Virus record (IMG/VR): IMGVR_UViG_3300028571_002266
Coordinates: 104,479-168,478 of that record
Strand: one strand, 5' to 3'
Length of the DNA stretch: 64,000 nucleotides
Source of the DNA: a virus
The number at the start of each line of letters is the position of its first letter. Position 1 is the first letter of the stretch. Below are positions 31,444 to 39,924 of the stretch, piece after piece. Below the pieces are notes generated by a model that searched no databases, had not been told where the DNA came from, and saw only the letters and a list, made by a program, of their open reading frames with translations. The position numbers were made by a program, and so were the translations under genes.

Positions 31444-32179
31444 TTCTAGGATAAAGTATTACATCACAAGAACTATGGTAAGGATATTGCTTAATCATTC
31501 TTTCTTTAGATATAGGGAGATTTTTTTGATCAAAAACATCGTAACCAAGTTGATATATGTGATCAATAAATAAAGGTATATCTCCATTTTCAATATGATC
31601 AATGTAGAGAGAAAGTTCTAAGAGAATGATTGGCTTAAATTTATGAATTGTTTCTTTTGCGCCGAGAAGTACTTTGTATTCATAACCTTCAACATCAATT
31701 TTCAATAAATCTACACGATTTAGATCCTTACAGTAATCGTCAAGTGTAATTAATTCTGTATCAAAAACAGTTGGTTGCAATTCAAGAGCACCGGGACTTA
31801 CTGGAAGATTTATTTCTTGTCCATCTCCACACATTACCCATGAATTGAGCAATTTAACATTTTTAAGAGAACTCTTTGAATCGCTAATTCCAACTTGATT
31901 ATAAACACATTTATCTCCAAATGATTCCAATAATTTTTTACTGCTTTCGATCATACATGGAGATGGCTCAAATAAATGAACTTTTGAATATCCTAGTAGA
32001 AGAAAAGAATGAGCCATTACTCCTATGTTTGATCCTACGTCTAAAACAACACTTTCATTGTCTTTGAGTGCTTTTTCCATAGCTTGTTGAAAAGCTGGAC
32101 CATTTGAAGCCATTGATTGATTTTCAAGTGGTTGCTGTGGTGGTTTATTTTTTGGAGGATTGTTGCTTGAATATGCCAT
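31433..32179 (-). CDS. FkbM-family methyltransferase
   Basis: The AdoMet-binding strand VVLDVGSNIGVM (44-55) and the family-specific LLKIDVEGYEYKVLLGAKETI later on identify an FkbM-type O-methyltransferase, which usually methylates sugars of glycans. It has 248 residues, with a Pro/Gln-rich N-terminal 25 residues likely disordered. ATG 32179 is chosen over GTG 32194. Two further methyltransferase genes follow upstream on the same strand, so this is a three-gene methylation cluster, probably for a virion or host-surface sugar. Confidence 0.85.
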   Translation of the reverse strand: MAYSSNNPPKNKPPQQPLENQSMASNGPAFQQAMEKALKDNESVVLDVGSNIGVMAHSFLLLGYSKVHLFEPSPCMIESSKKLLESFGDKCVYNQVGISDSKSSLKNVKLLNSWVMCGDGQEINLPVSPGALELQPTVFDTELITLDDYCKDLNRVDLLKIDVEGYEYKVLLGAKETIHKFKPIILLELSLYIDHIENGDIPLFIDHIYQLGYDVFDQKNLPISKERMIKQYPYHSSCDVILYPRTNL

Positions 32180-32258
32180 TGTTTTATCTTTCACAATATA
32201 TTAAAATGATTTATGAATATAATTATATACAATAATTCACTCTCTTATTAAAGAGTGG

Positions 32259-33026
32259 TTATGATTTTTTCCAGAAAACCCCACATCCATCTATTGTTAT
32301 GATTTGATCATTAATATTCTTTCTATTTCTAAAATCAACTGTTGCTTTTTGTGCTCCTTTTAAGCACCAATCATCAACAATTGCAAATCCTCCTTTGACA
32401 AGTTTTTCCCAACAAGATTCATAGACATCCATTGTTGATTTATACATGTCTCCATCCATGCGTAATATGCAAAGTTTTTCAATTTCTTTATTGTTTGGAA
32501 GTGTATCGGAAAACCATCCTTTAAGGAATATGACATTTTCATCTAAAGCACGATATATTGAAAAATTGTTTTTTACTTCTTCTAAGCCAACTCTTAGAAT
32601 AGCTACTCCGTGATGATGATCTCCCTCATCTTCAGGATGTTCAGGTTTTGGCAATCCTGCGAATGAATCGGCTATAAACACTTTTTTATTCATTTCATAA
32701 AGGTCAAGATATTTTTTCATAAAAATACAAGCCCCTCCACGCCAAACTCCTGTTTCAATGATGTCTCCATCAATTTTTTTCTCTCTTATTTCGTCAAGAC
32801 ATTTATGTAAATTGTTGAGTCGAATCATGCCTATCATCGTGTGTGCTCTTTCAGGCCAGTCAAATCCTGTTTCACGAATTTTGTCTATTGGGCTTGAAAT
32901 AACTTTTTGCATTTCATCCTTAGATGGATATTCGCCATTTTCAAAAAACTTTTCTCTTATTTTTTCATCATTGGCGCTATCTGTAAGAATTCTTTTGAGA
33001 AAATTTAGTTTAAGGCTATTTGGCAT
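32259..33026 (-). CDS. TylF/MycF-type sugar O-methyltransferase
   Basis: ETGVWRGGACIFM (91-103), VFIADSFAGLPKP (117-129), RMDGDMYKSTMD (189-200) and FAIVDDWCLKGAQKA are the ordered signatures of the macrocin O-methyltransferase family, where the acidic residues bind a metal near the sugar hydroxyl. It has 255 residues. It overlaps the start of the next gene in the cluster by 22 bases, indicating coupled translation. Confidence 0.88.
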   Translation of the reverse strand: MPNSLKLNFLKRILTDSANDEKIREKFFENGEYPSKDEMQKVISSPIDKIRETGFDWPERAHTMIGMIRLNNLHKCLDEIREKKIDGDIIETGVWRGGACIFMKKYLDLYEMNKKVFIADSFAGLPKPEHPEDEGDHHHGVAILRVGLEEVKNNFSIYRALDENVIFLKGWFSDTLPNNKEIEKLCILRMDGDMYKSTMDVYESCWEKLVKGGFAIVDDWCLKGAQKATVDFRNRKNINDQIITIDGCGVFWKKS

Positions 33027-33607
33027 TTTTTTCTTTCAATTATTGTAAGTCCGTTGTTGTTAGTGAAAACTTCTTTAATCGTCCAATTTTTACCTTCTTC
33101 GCTTATCATAAATTCTTCTAAAGCAGGAACTAGTCCTTGTTTTTCTGAATTAATGTTAATTAACTTGCAATTTGGTTGATAAATGGGTTCATCTATTGTT
33201 CCAAATGTAGTTGTGTCGTGCATTATTATATATTTATTTACATTTGATGCATGAGCTTCTAGTTCTTTTTTCAATTGTAAATATCTGTGAAGTGTATCGA
33301 TGAAAAGTAAATCTGTTTTTTCGATTGAGAGTGTAAGAACATCTGCGTTAATGAAAATAAATTCAATTCCATCTTCTTCGGCGGCTTTCTTAGGTTCAGA
33401 AACATTAATGTTTGACACATCGTAACAAACAATTTTTTTTGGTTTGGCTGCGAGCAAAGCCCAAGTAGATATTATTCCTCTGACTCCCATCTCAGTTACA
33501 TGTTCACATTCTGATGCGTATTTTTTAATTGTTTCTAAATGCTGATTTATATCTGTTCCATTATTTTTTTCTTTTTCAAATTTTTCCAGAATGAAGTTTT
33601 TGACCAT
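33005..33607 (-). CDS. AdoMet-dependent methyltransferase-like protein
   Basis: ATG 33607 follows AAGGA. The 200-residue product has a Rossmann-type pattern: HVTEMGVRGIISTWALLAAK, KKIVCYDVSN (acidic ribose-binding residue), EFIFINADVL, TDLLFIDTLHRYLQLKKEL and YIIMHDTTTFG. It resembles the cephalosporin-hydroxylase-like/Mt24-type methyltransferases found in polysaccharide clusters. It is the first gene of the three-methyltransferase unit. Upstream on this strand is TATATAAAT, a possible late-type promoter. Confidence 0.75.
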   Translation of the reverse strand: MVKNFILEKFEKEKNNGTDINQHLETIKKYASECEHVTEMGVRGIISTWALLAAKPKKIVCYDVSNINVSEPKKAAEEDGIEFIFINADVLTLSIEKTDLLFIDTLHRYLQLKKELEAHASNVNKYIIMHDTTTFGTIDEPIYQPNCKLININSEKQGLVPALEEFMISEEGKNWTIKEVFTNNNGLTIIERKKCQIALN

Positions 33608-33653
33608 ATTTGTTTCCTTGGTAATTATTTGATTTACATTTATATATAACTTC

Positions 33654-34070
33654 ATGGAAAGACTATGTTCTTTTAATGATTTTTTTTTGCTTAAAGAAGG
33701 TAATAGCCGCACGGCATTGAAGTCTTTGCTTTACCCACTTTCTTATGGTGGGCTGGGTAATTATCCTCCTGCTCACTATCTTCCTCAAGCTGCTGATGCC
33801 ATTCTATATGTATCGCAGGATGAGAGGTTATGGTGTAATGGAGATGGAGCACCTTGGGACATCACACATCTACCCGGACATAAGCAATATGGCGATAAAA
33901 TAAATAATGGCGAAGGCGATCCATGGGATATTAATATGGTTCCCGGTAAATCTAAAGAACCATTAGATCATGATGTTCCCGGTAAAGAAGTGCCATATAA
34001 GGGATTTTTAAGGCTTGTGACTAAGATCAAATGTATAAGTCCTGAATATTCAAATTTGCCACCAATTTGA
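33654..34070 (+). CDS. Hypothetical protein with SFNDFF N-terminus
   Basis: Not recognised. The 138-residue product begins ERLCSFNDFFLLKEG, reminiscent of the short aromatic N-terminal tags of T4-like packaged proteins and of other proteins in this window. The rest is loop-rich, with Gly, Pro and Trp (YPLSYGGLGNYPPAHYLPQA; two similar phrases GAPWDITHLPG and GDPWDINMVPG). TATATA lies 5 bases before ATG instead of a ribosome site. It is probably a virion component. Confidence 0.55.
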   Translation: MERLCSFNDFFLLKEGNSRTALKSLLYPLSYGGLGNYPPAHYLPQAADAILYVSQDERLWCNGDGAPWDITHLPGHKQYGDKINNGEGDPWDINMVPGKSKEPLDHDVPGKEVPYKGFLRLVTKIKCISPEYSNLPPI

Positions 34071-34114
34071 CTTTGATTTATAATTCCCCAATAATTGATT
34101 TAAGGGGAAAAACT

Positions 34115-34342
34115 ATGAACGATAAGCATATTCGCACAATTGCTGCATTTGAACAGGTTGGAGCATTTCTCAATATCTTTGCTAATTTCCTTTATTCGTA
34201 TCATAAGGATTTGGTTAATGCTGGATTCCAGCGTGATGAAGCTCTGAAGCTTGTTCGAGAACTTCAAGCTACGATTTTTAAGGAATCTTTCAACAGCAGC
34301 GCATCACCTGAAAATAATGATATTGAAAATGATGAAGAATAG
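34115..34342 (+). CDS. Hypothetical protein, 75 aa
   Basis: Not recognised. ATG 34115 follows AAGGGG. That ribosome site can pair with CCCC about 20 bases upstream, which might regulate it. The protein is helical (HIRTIAAFEQVGAFLNIFANFL, then EALKLVRELQATIFKE) with an acidic, disordered C-terminus. Confidence 0.55.
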   Translation: MNDKHIRTIAAFEQVGAFLNIFANFLYSYHKDLVNAGFQRDEALKLVRELQATIFKESFNSSASPENNDIENDEE

Positions 34343-34429
34343 TGCTTTTGGGAAAAATGTTTCTGTAGGCATCAAACATCTAAAAATAGTTCGCCTTCAA
34401 TATCTTAGATAGATTAAGCGGAGGTGCTT

Positions 34430-35017
34430 GTGTTGGCCGAGAGAAAAGTTCTTGTCCTTAACAAATCATGGCGTGCTATTGCGATTATTACTCTTGAGAA
34501 GGCCCTTAGCAAGGTTTTCTCGACATATGATGATGGAACACCAAAAGCAAAAATTATTGATCCTAGCAATGATTTTATGATGTTTGAATGGCATGAGTGG
34601 TCACAGATCATGCCAAGTGATGATGAATTGAAGATTAGGACTGTAAGTGCCTCTTACAGAGTTCCTGAGGTCATACAATATACGAAGTATGATAAAGTCC
34701 CATGCACCAAGGCCCAGTTCAACAGAAGAAGCATTTACAGAAGAGACAATAGCACTTGCCAATATTGTGGCGAGAAAAAAAAGAGTGATGAATTATCTTT
34801 AGACCATATTGTTCCTCGTTGTCAGGGAGGCAAAACTAATTGGGAAAACATTGTTGTTGCCTGTGTTGGTTGCAATTCCCAAAAAGCTGGCAGGACTCCA
34901 AAACAAGCAGGCATGAAACTTCTCCGTGAGCCTAGAAAGCCTTTGTCCAATTTATATCTGGATGATTCAAGGGTTGAATCTTGGGTTCATTTTCTTGTCG
35001 CAGAAGATGTTGCTTGA
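34430..35017 (+). CDS. HNH endonuclease
   Basis: The 195-residue product has a zinc-binding HNH core near its C-terminus: CQYCG, then LSLDHIVPRCQGGKTNWENI, then CVGCNSQKAG. The N-terminal half (VLVLNKSWRAIAIITLEKALS) is typical of a bacterial and phage HNH group with a DNA-binding lead domain. GTG 34430 follows GGAGG by 5 bases; TTG 34433 is also possible. It might nick host DNA, act in packaging or be mobile; it is not inserted in a recognisable gene. GC is higher than in neighbours at the front. Confidence 0.85.
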   Translation: MLAERKVLVLNKSWRAIAIITLEKALSKVFSTYDDGTPKAKIIDPSNDFMMFEWHEWSQIMPSDDELKIRTVSASYRVPEVIQYTKYDKVPCTKAQFNRRSIYRRDNSTCQYCGEKKKSDELSLDHIVPRCQGGKTNWENIVVACVGCNSQKAGRTPKQAGMKLLREPRKPLSNLYLDDSRVESWVHFLVAEDVA

Positions 35018-35030
35018 TTAAATTCTTATT

Positions 35031-35095
35031 TTGACTACAATTGATTTGTTCGTTAATTTTTATTTCTTCAAAGAAATTCGTCGTCTGTTGACGGG
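35031..35095 (+). promoter_or_regulatory. Promoter plus leader stem-loop, copy 4
   Basis: TTGACT (35031-35036), 17 bases, TAATTT (35054-35059). GAAATTCGTC follows at 35073; CGTC (35079-35082) pairs with GACG (35090-35093), extended by two T-G pairs. The most divergent copy in the stem. Confidence 0.55.
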
Positions 35096-35109
35096 AAAGC
35101 AGTTTTTAT

Positions 35110-35346
35110 ATGTGGTTGAAATTGTCGAATCAATGGATTAATATGTCTCATATTGTCAGAGTTGAATTTAAGGTTGAAGGCAATACTAAGATAGCCACTT
35201 TTTATTCTACAAAAACAGGTGGTCAGGATCGAACATTTGTACAAGGTCCAGATGCAGATCTTGTAGAAAAATGGCTTAATGATCAGATTGCACCTCCTGT
35301 AGAAATCAAGGCTGTCAAGGCCAAGACCAAGTCTGTCAAAAAGTGA
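35110..35346 (+). CDS. Hypothetical protein, 78 aa
   Basis: Not recognised. A beta-rich start (WLKLSNQWINMSHIVRVEFK, KIATFYST) is followed by a helix (PDADLVEKWLNDQ) and a Lys-rich tail (KAVKAKTKSVKK). It lies behind leader stem-loop copy 4 and before copy 5, so it forms a single-gene transcript unless read through. The basic tail may bind nucleic acid. Confidence 0.6.
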   Translation: MWLKLSNQWINMSHIVRVEFKVEGNTKIATFYSTKTGGQDRTFVQGPDADLVEKWLNDQIAPPVEIKAVKAKTKSVKK

Positions 35347-35357
35347 TTGGATTCTTG

Positions 35358-35420
35358 TTGATTTTTGGGTTTTTTCGTCTATGATTCCTAGAGAAATCCG
35401 TTCATCAGTTGGTGGGCGGA
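35358..35420 (+). promoter_or_regulatory. Promoter plus leader stem-loop, copy 5
   Basis: TTGATT (35358-35363), 16 bases, TATGAT (35380-35385), then 7 bases and GAAATCCG. TCCGTTCATC (35397-35406) pairs with GGTGGGCGGA (35411-35420), 10 pairs including three G-T. The promoter and the first bases of the leader are nearly identical to copy 6 at 40683. Confidence 0.7.
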
Positions 35421-35442
35421 GGGAAAAGACGAGACATCAAAG

Positions 35443-36618
35443 ATGTTTTCCACTATTTTGACTTTAGCAGCATCTTTTTTTGGAATATGGGCTTTTTGTA
35501 AATATGTTGTTTTTATTGAAATAAGAGTAGACGGGAACACATTCAAGACTCTTTATGATTATTTCAAGAATGACAATAAATTTGTCTTGTATGAGGAATT
35601 CACTTCAGAAGCTCAATATCCTGTTTTCTATTCTGTTTTTTGTTTTCCAAAGTCAATTCCATGTTTTTTCCTAACTCGTAATGAGCGTCTTTTTCAAGCT
35701 GGCTGGCAAAGCAAAGATTACTTAACAGTGATCACCTGTTTCAGGTGGGATTATAATAGATTCAAGATTTTTTTGAATGTTGGTTTGAAAGATGCCAGTT
35801 TCAGAACTAGTGGTGTTCCAATAAGACTTCTTTTGCCTTTTGGAACGGATAAGATTGGTTCTTTGAAAATAAGAATGAATGAGCCAATGATAGATCCTGT
35901 TTTGTGGCGTGACTTCGACAATGAAGTTGGAGAAATGGTTTCTGGCAAGAGGATCAAGACAAGTGCTCTTCTTCATGGTTTGCCCGGAACTGGCAAGACA
36001 TCTTTAGTCAAATATTTGTCAACGAAATATGAATTGCCGATTATGATTTTCACTTTGAACCCAGAGTGGAACAACCATGACCTTTTGTTTATGTTTTCAA
36101 ACATTCCATCAAAATGCATAGTTCTTATGGAAGATTTTGATAATTATTTTGATAAAAGACAATGCACTATGGGCAATGACAGGAATTATATTAAATTTAC
36201 TTTTGATATAATTCTTAATGGTTTAGATGGTGTTTACAACACTTATGATAAAGTCGTTTTCATTATGACTGTTAATGATATTGACAAGGTTGATGATGCT
36301 TTGAAGGATAGACCGAGTCGTTTCAAATTCGTCAAGCATTTTGACAATCCATCTTTTGAGGCTAGGAGCAGGATATTGGGAGAAGATTGGGCTGATTTGA
36401 CAGCAGGAATGAATTTGGATCAAATCTATCGGATTAAGGAGTACCAAGATCAAGGACTGACTTTCAAAGAAGCTATGCTAAAATTAGGGAAAAATATTGA
36501 TTGTACTCAAATCAATAGAATTGCTGAAAATATTTATCGGCGTAGAATTGCATCTAACTTGCCCGGAAACGACAGAGACGATTGGTTTACTGCTGAGAAT
36601 ATAATCACATCAAAGTAA
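35443..36618 (+). CDS. Membrane-anchored AAA ATPase, BCS1-like
   Basis: An N-terminal hydrophobic segment (STILTLAASFFGIWAFCKYVVF, residues 3-24) anchors the 391-residue protein. A beta-rich middle domain follows, then an AAA module: Walker A GLPGTGKT (179-186), Walker B IVLMEDFD (226-233), sensor-like FIMTVNDIDKVDDAL and DRPSRFKF as arginine region. The order resembles mitochondrial BCS1, which moves folded protein across a membrane. Bacterial and phage relatives exist with unknown roles. It is expressed from stem-loop promoter copy 5. Confidence 0.85.
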   Translation: MFSTILTLAASFFGIWAFCKYVVFIEIRVDGNTFKTLYDYFKNDNKFVLYEEFTSEAQYPVFYSVFCFPKSIPCFFLTRNERLFQAGWQSKDYLTVITCFRWDYNRFKIFLNVGLKDASFRTSGVPIRLLLPFGTDKIGSLKIRMNEPMIDPVLWRDFDNEVGEMVSGKRIKTSALLHGLPGTGKTSLVKYLSTKYELPIMIFTLNPEWNNHDLLFMFSNIPSKCIVLMEDFDNYFDKRQCTMGNDRNYIKFTFDIILNGLDGVYNTYDKVVFIMTVNDIDKVDDALKDRPSRFKFVKHFDNPSFEARSRILGEDWADLTAGMNLDQIYRIKEYQDQGLTFKEAMLKLGKNIDCTQINRIAENIYRRRIASNLPGNDRDDWFTAENIITSK

Positions 36619-37543
36619 AATCTACATATTGGATTTCAAGATGTTCTCTTGGGAAAGCTGTTCCATTGGCATATTCTGGAATTTCGCTGTTTTTCCATCT
36701 TTCTTTAATTCGTCTCAATAGTATTGGATTTTGAGTGAAGAATAGTTCTACATCTCTTTTTGCTATGTTTTCTCGAATAATAGAAAGGCCAGCAGCTTGA
36801 AACATTCTTCTATAACTGGCAATTGGATTAAGAAGAGCAACTGTTTTAACTGGTTTTATCCCCATTGCGAAAAGTTCGTCTTCAGTATGTACAAGATGTA
36901 GATATGCTTTATTGAGAGTTGAGTGGATGTGGCATCCGTCACGACTGCACCATGGATGGCATCTGACGAATATTCTACAACTATCTGATTTTAATTTAAT
37001 TATTTTTTGAAGACTCTTTTCAAATTCTTGTGAATGATCGATAATATCATTGATAACAACTATATCATAAGAACCGTTTGATACTACTTCATCCCAATTT
37101 TTTGTGTAAATTAAATTTTTATCTTTTTCAAAATGATCCCAGTTATTGTCTTCGATATCATAACACACAACTTTTTTGGGTCCGAACAGTTGACTTGACA
37201 CAAAACCAATATGTCCTTCCTTGCATCCAAATACCAATATCTTTTTGTCTACAATATCGGTTGTGATCAAGTTGCTTATAATCATTGCAGCTTCATGAAG
37301 TTTCTCTTCCTCTGTGGAGACAATGTCTTCTGGACGTAAAGATTCGGGCCAGTGGTCGCTTTTTGCAAGAAGTCTTAAATCGGTAATTTCACGAATTTTA
37401 TCATTTGAATTTTTAGGTGCTTCAAAAATTGCATTTTCCTGATCAAGCAATCTTTGCATGAACATTTTCATAGAATCAAGTGTCATCATGAAACTTTTAA
37501 TTGTCATAATTTCGTTTTGTGTATTTTGATTATTAAATTGCAT
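36605..37543 (-). CDS. AdoMet-dependent methyltransferase-like protein
   Basis: A 312-residue protein. The N-terminal 80 residues are helical. Then KKILVFGCKEGHIGFVSSQL, KKVVCYDIEDNNW, YDIVVINDIIDHSQEFEKSL and SDSCRIFVRCHPWCSRDGCH form a Rossmann methyltransferase core with a Cys/His-containing insertion that might hold metal. A C-terminal part follows (AKRDVELFFTQNPILLRR). It resembles methyltransferases of sugar biosynthesis clusters in huge phages; substrate unknown. It converges with the AAA gene, overlapping by 14 bases. Confidence 0.65.
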   Translation of the reverse strand: MQFNNQNTQNEIMTIKSFMMTLDSMKMFMQRLLDQENAIFEAPKNSNDKIREITDLRLLAKSDHWPESLRPEDIVSTEEEKLHEAAMIISNLITTDIVDKKILVFGCKEGHIGFVSSQLFGPKKVVCYDIEDNNWDHFEKDKNLIYTKNWDEVVSNGSYDIVVINDIIDHSQEFEKSLQKIIKLKSDSCRIFVRCHPWCSRDGCHIHSTLNKAYLHLVHTEDELFAMGIKPVKTVALLNPIASYRRMFQAAGLSIIRENIAKRDVELFFTQNPILLRRIKERWKNSEIPEYANGTAFPREHLEIQYVDFTLM

Positions 37544-37577
37544 TTTTCAAACTCATTTAATTTGGTTAACATTTTAT

Positions 37578-37856
37578 ATGAGTGTTTATATGAAAAAATT
37601 AGAAGTAATAGAGGCTTTTGACGATGAAATTGGAATGATAAAAGTCCTTAAGGTTGAAGGCGAGGTTTTTGATTGGGGTTTGGATTTAGAAAGTTTTGAA
37701 CAAGCTAGAAAAAACATATTGAATCATCAAGAGCTTGCTGAATCAGTGGCTCTTTCTATAATAAATCATTTTCTTGAAAGTTTTTCAGATTTCTTGGGAA
37801 GGACAGTAACTTTACAAGAACTTAATGAGGCAATTGTTAAAGGAAATATTGAATGA
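37578..37856 (+). CDS. Hypothetical protein, 92 aa
   Basis: Not recognised. The first ATG at 37578 and a second at 37590 are both possible; neither has a ribosome site. The protein has a small beta front (LEVIEAFDDEIGMIKVLKVEGEVF) and a helical back (AESVALSIINHFLESFSDFLG). It is coupled by ATGA to the SET-domain gene, which suggests a shared role. Confidence 0.55.
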   Translation: MSVYMKKLEVIEAFDDEIGMIKVLKVEGEVFDWGLDLESFEQARKNILNHQELAESVALSIINHFLESFSDFLGRTVTLQELNEAIVKGNIE

Positions 37857-38392
37857 TTACCATTGAAGAAAACGATGACAGATTTTATATTAAAGAATCA
37901 ACTATGAAATTGGCCGGTAAGGGATTATTTGCCAAAAGAAAAATTAAAAAGGATGAATTTTTACCAATAACTGGGGTTATGGTTAAAAGAGGTTCTACTG
38001 CTGATGAGTGTACATATTTTTTTAACTCATATAAATTTGCAGCAAGTATAAAAGTAAAAAATGATCTTGTGAACATTGGCGACTATCTTATTTTGCCTCT
38101 TGGATATGCTGGGATTGTAAATCACACTGATGATGTTGCGATTCAAAGTGTGGAAATAAGATATGTTGGAGATCAGTATCCTCAGACAAGTATACATCAT
38201 GGTAAGGCTTTTTATTGGTTTTTAAGGGATGTTGAGCAAGACGAAGAGATATTTGGCAATTACGGACATAAGTGGAATGATGTTCTTGATTGGGTGAATG
38301 AGCAGCACAGCAACGCTAAATGTGAAAAAAAGGATTGGCAGCAATTCTTGGATTTTGATCTTTATGGACTTAAGAAATTGTTGCCAAGGTGA
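37853..38392 (+). CDS. SET-domain protein (possible lysine methyltransferase)
   Basis: The 179-residue product has the SET signatures in order: AGKGLFAKRKIKKDEFL (21-37), GIVNHTDDV (NH at 90-91, the AdoMet pocket) and EEIFGNYGHKW (131-141, ending YG). SET enzymes methylate protein lysines, in viruses often histone-like or host proteins. Phage SET genes are uncommon but known from huge phage surveys. Candidate substrates here are the Lys-rich proteins at 3287 and 3526 or host chromatin proteins; this is inference. It follows a coupled small gene and precedes a vWA-like gene by 4 bases. Confidence 0.82.
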   Translation: MITIEENDDRFYIKESTMKLAGKGLFAKRKIKKDEFLPITGVMVKRGSTADECTYFFNSYKFAASIKVKNDLVNIGDYLILPLGYAGIVNHTDDVAIQSVEIRYVGDQYPQTSIHHGKAFYWFLRDVEQDEEIFGNYGHKWNDVLDWVNEQHSNAKCEKKDWQQFLDFDLYGLKKLLPR

Positions 38393-38396
38393 ACAT

Positions 38397-38930
38397 ATGG
38401 AAAAATTTGATTTCGGTAGAAAAAAGTTACTTGGCATTGTTTTCGATCTATCTATTAGACATGACAAGCAAGGCGGAAGAATAATTGATATGGTTAAAAA
38501 GCAACTTGTTTCAAGAATTGCTTCTTCTGATGAGAATCTTCTTGTTGTTGTAAGTGATGCTGATAATAAAGTACCAAGAATGTGTGGCGGAGGAATACAT
38601 CAAATTGATTCTTATATAGATCCTGTTGATTTCAGGATAGGAGAAGCAACTCGAAGAATTGCTTCTGTTGTTGGAGATTCAGTTGAGGACTCTGATAAGT
38701 ACATAGTTATTATTACTGATCGTTTTAACGGGAAATTCAAAGGTCACTATAGAGCTTTGTTTGATGCCAAGAAGAATAAAAATTATGAATATAAAGTTGG
38801 AGTAATTGCAATAGGTGATCATTGTGATTTTTCATTGCTTAAAGATATGGTAAATGAAAACAACGGCATCTTCTTAAGCTCCAACAACATGGATGAATTT
38901 AATTCTGCCTTGACAGAAATCGGGGTGTGA
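38397..38930 (+). CDS. von Willebrand A-like domain protein
   Basis: ATG 38397 follows AAGGTG. The 177 residues show the vWA/Rossmann order: KKLLGIVFDLSIRHDKQGG (metal-site-like DLS), a helix, NLLVVVSDADNKV, DKYIVIITDRFNGKF and YKVGVIAIGDHCDFSLLKDM. The first metal motif is DxS instead of DxSxS, so metal binding is doubtful. Proteins like this act as binding modules in complexes with AAA ATPases; a BCS1-like ATPase is 2 kb upstream. Confidence 0.68.
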   Translation: MEKFDFGRKKLLGIVFDLSIRHDKQGGRIIDMVKKQLVSRIASSDENLLVVVSDADNKVPRMCGGGIHQIDSYIDPVDFRIGEATRRIASVVGDSVEDSDKYIVIITDRFNGKFKGHYRALFDAKKNKNYEYKVGVIAIGDHCDFSLLKDMVNENNGIFLSSNNMDEFNSALTEIGV

Positions 38931-38931
38931 A

Positions 38932-39711
38932 ATGGAAGAAAAAATTTTCCTAAATAAAACTATTGAGGCAAAACCATTTTATCTTTCATCTGTAGAAATA
39001 ATTATTCCATTTTATAACGAACAAGCAAAAGTTATCAATTTGGTAAATGATATTTTCAATACTGTTCAAAAGAACAGGTATCTTATTACTCTTGTCGATG
39101 ATGGTTCTGTGAATAAAAGTTTTGTAGAGCAATTGCAGAAGAAAAAGGTAGAAGGATTGAGGTTTTTGAAGAATGATAAGTGCAAGGGATTTGGAGCATC
39201 GGTCAATAATGCGCTGAAGAATCCTTTTCGTAAAGACATTCCTTTCGTTGCTATTTTACATTCCGATGTTCGTGTTCAGGATCAAAATTGGCTTTTTAAT
39301 CTTGGTCAATCTCTTGCAATTATGAAAGAGAATAATGTAAAAATGGTTTCAGCGATGACAGATAATCCAACAGTTGATTCTTCTGATCTAAAGGCCCAAA
39401 AGGGCCAAACAAGAGAAGATAAAATATTAGAAGATGGTTTCTTGCCGATGTATTGTGTTTTGGCAAATCGTGAATTATTTAATAGAGTTGGATTTTTGCA
39501 TGAATGTCCTTATGCAGGTGTAGAGACAGAAGAATTTGCAATCAGAATGGCAAAAAGTGGCTATAAACAGGGAGTTTGTGGGAAAAGCTGGGTTCAACAT
39601 GAAGGAAGAGGCACTTTGAAACAATTAGACAAAAATAAGAAAGCACAAGAAATATTGCGAAATGTACGAAGTCAGTTCGACGAAATTTATAAAAATAATC
39701 AACAGGTATAA
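38932..39711 (+). CDS. Family 2 glycosyltransferase
   Basis: A 259-residue GT-A enzyme: VEIIIPFYNEQAKVINLV (21-38), LITLVDDGSVNKS (51-63), CKGFGASVNNAL (84-95), AILHSDVRV (107-115, metal site) and VETEEFAIRMAKSGYK with the ED-like acid pair. All signatures of family 2 are present. It follows the vWA gene after one base, in the same unit as SET. Substrate unknown. Confidence 0.88.
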   Translation: MEEKIFLNKTIEAKPFYLSSVEIIIPFYNEQAKVINLVNDIFNTVQKNRYLITLVDDGSVNKSFVEQLQKKKVEGLRFLKNDKCKGFGASVNNALKNPFRKDIPFVAILHSDVRVQDQNWLFNLGQSLAIMKENNVKMVSAMTDNPTVDSSDLKAQKGQTREDKILEDGFLPMYCVLANRELFNRVGFLHECPYAGVETEEFAIRMAKSGYKQGVCGKSWVQHEGRGTLKQLDKNKKAQEILRNVRSQFDEIYKNNQQV

Positions 39712-39741
39712 TATATAATTTGTGTACAATAAGGAGGTTTT

Positions 39742-39903
39742 ATGGGCTTTCGTTGCAAAAATGTCGATAACACTTATACAACTACTACTTGGAAATTTTT
39801 TACCGCTCAGTGTACTAAGAACCAGCAGGCTCTTGGAATCTGTTCTGGTGTTTCTGGCGCTTGGGTTCCAGCAATAACAGTTTGTAACTTACGTCTCTAT
39901 TAA
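39742..39903 (+). CDS. Small Cys/Thr-rich protein ending VPAITVCNLRLY
   Basis: A 53-residue open frame with AAGGAGG 5 bases before the ATG and TATAAT-like boxes (39706-39716) upstream. It reads MGFRCKNVDNTYTTTTW to GVSGAWVPAITVCNLRLY. Four cysteines and a Thr run suggest a small virion or surface protein. Its last 12 residues recur almost exactly (VPAITVCNSRLF) at the end of a short frame at 56951. A terminator follows within 25 bases, so it is a single-gene transcript. Confidence 0.7.
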   Translation: MGFRCKNVDNTYTTTTWKFFTAQCTKNQQALGICSGVSGAWVPAITVCNLRLY

Positions 39904-39924
39904 TTTAATTTAATTTAATTCAGG

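Noticed and set aside
34430-35017. Homing endonuclease inserted in a gene
   Set aside because: The HNH gene lies between intact genes with its own ribosome site; no split gene flanks it.
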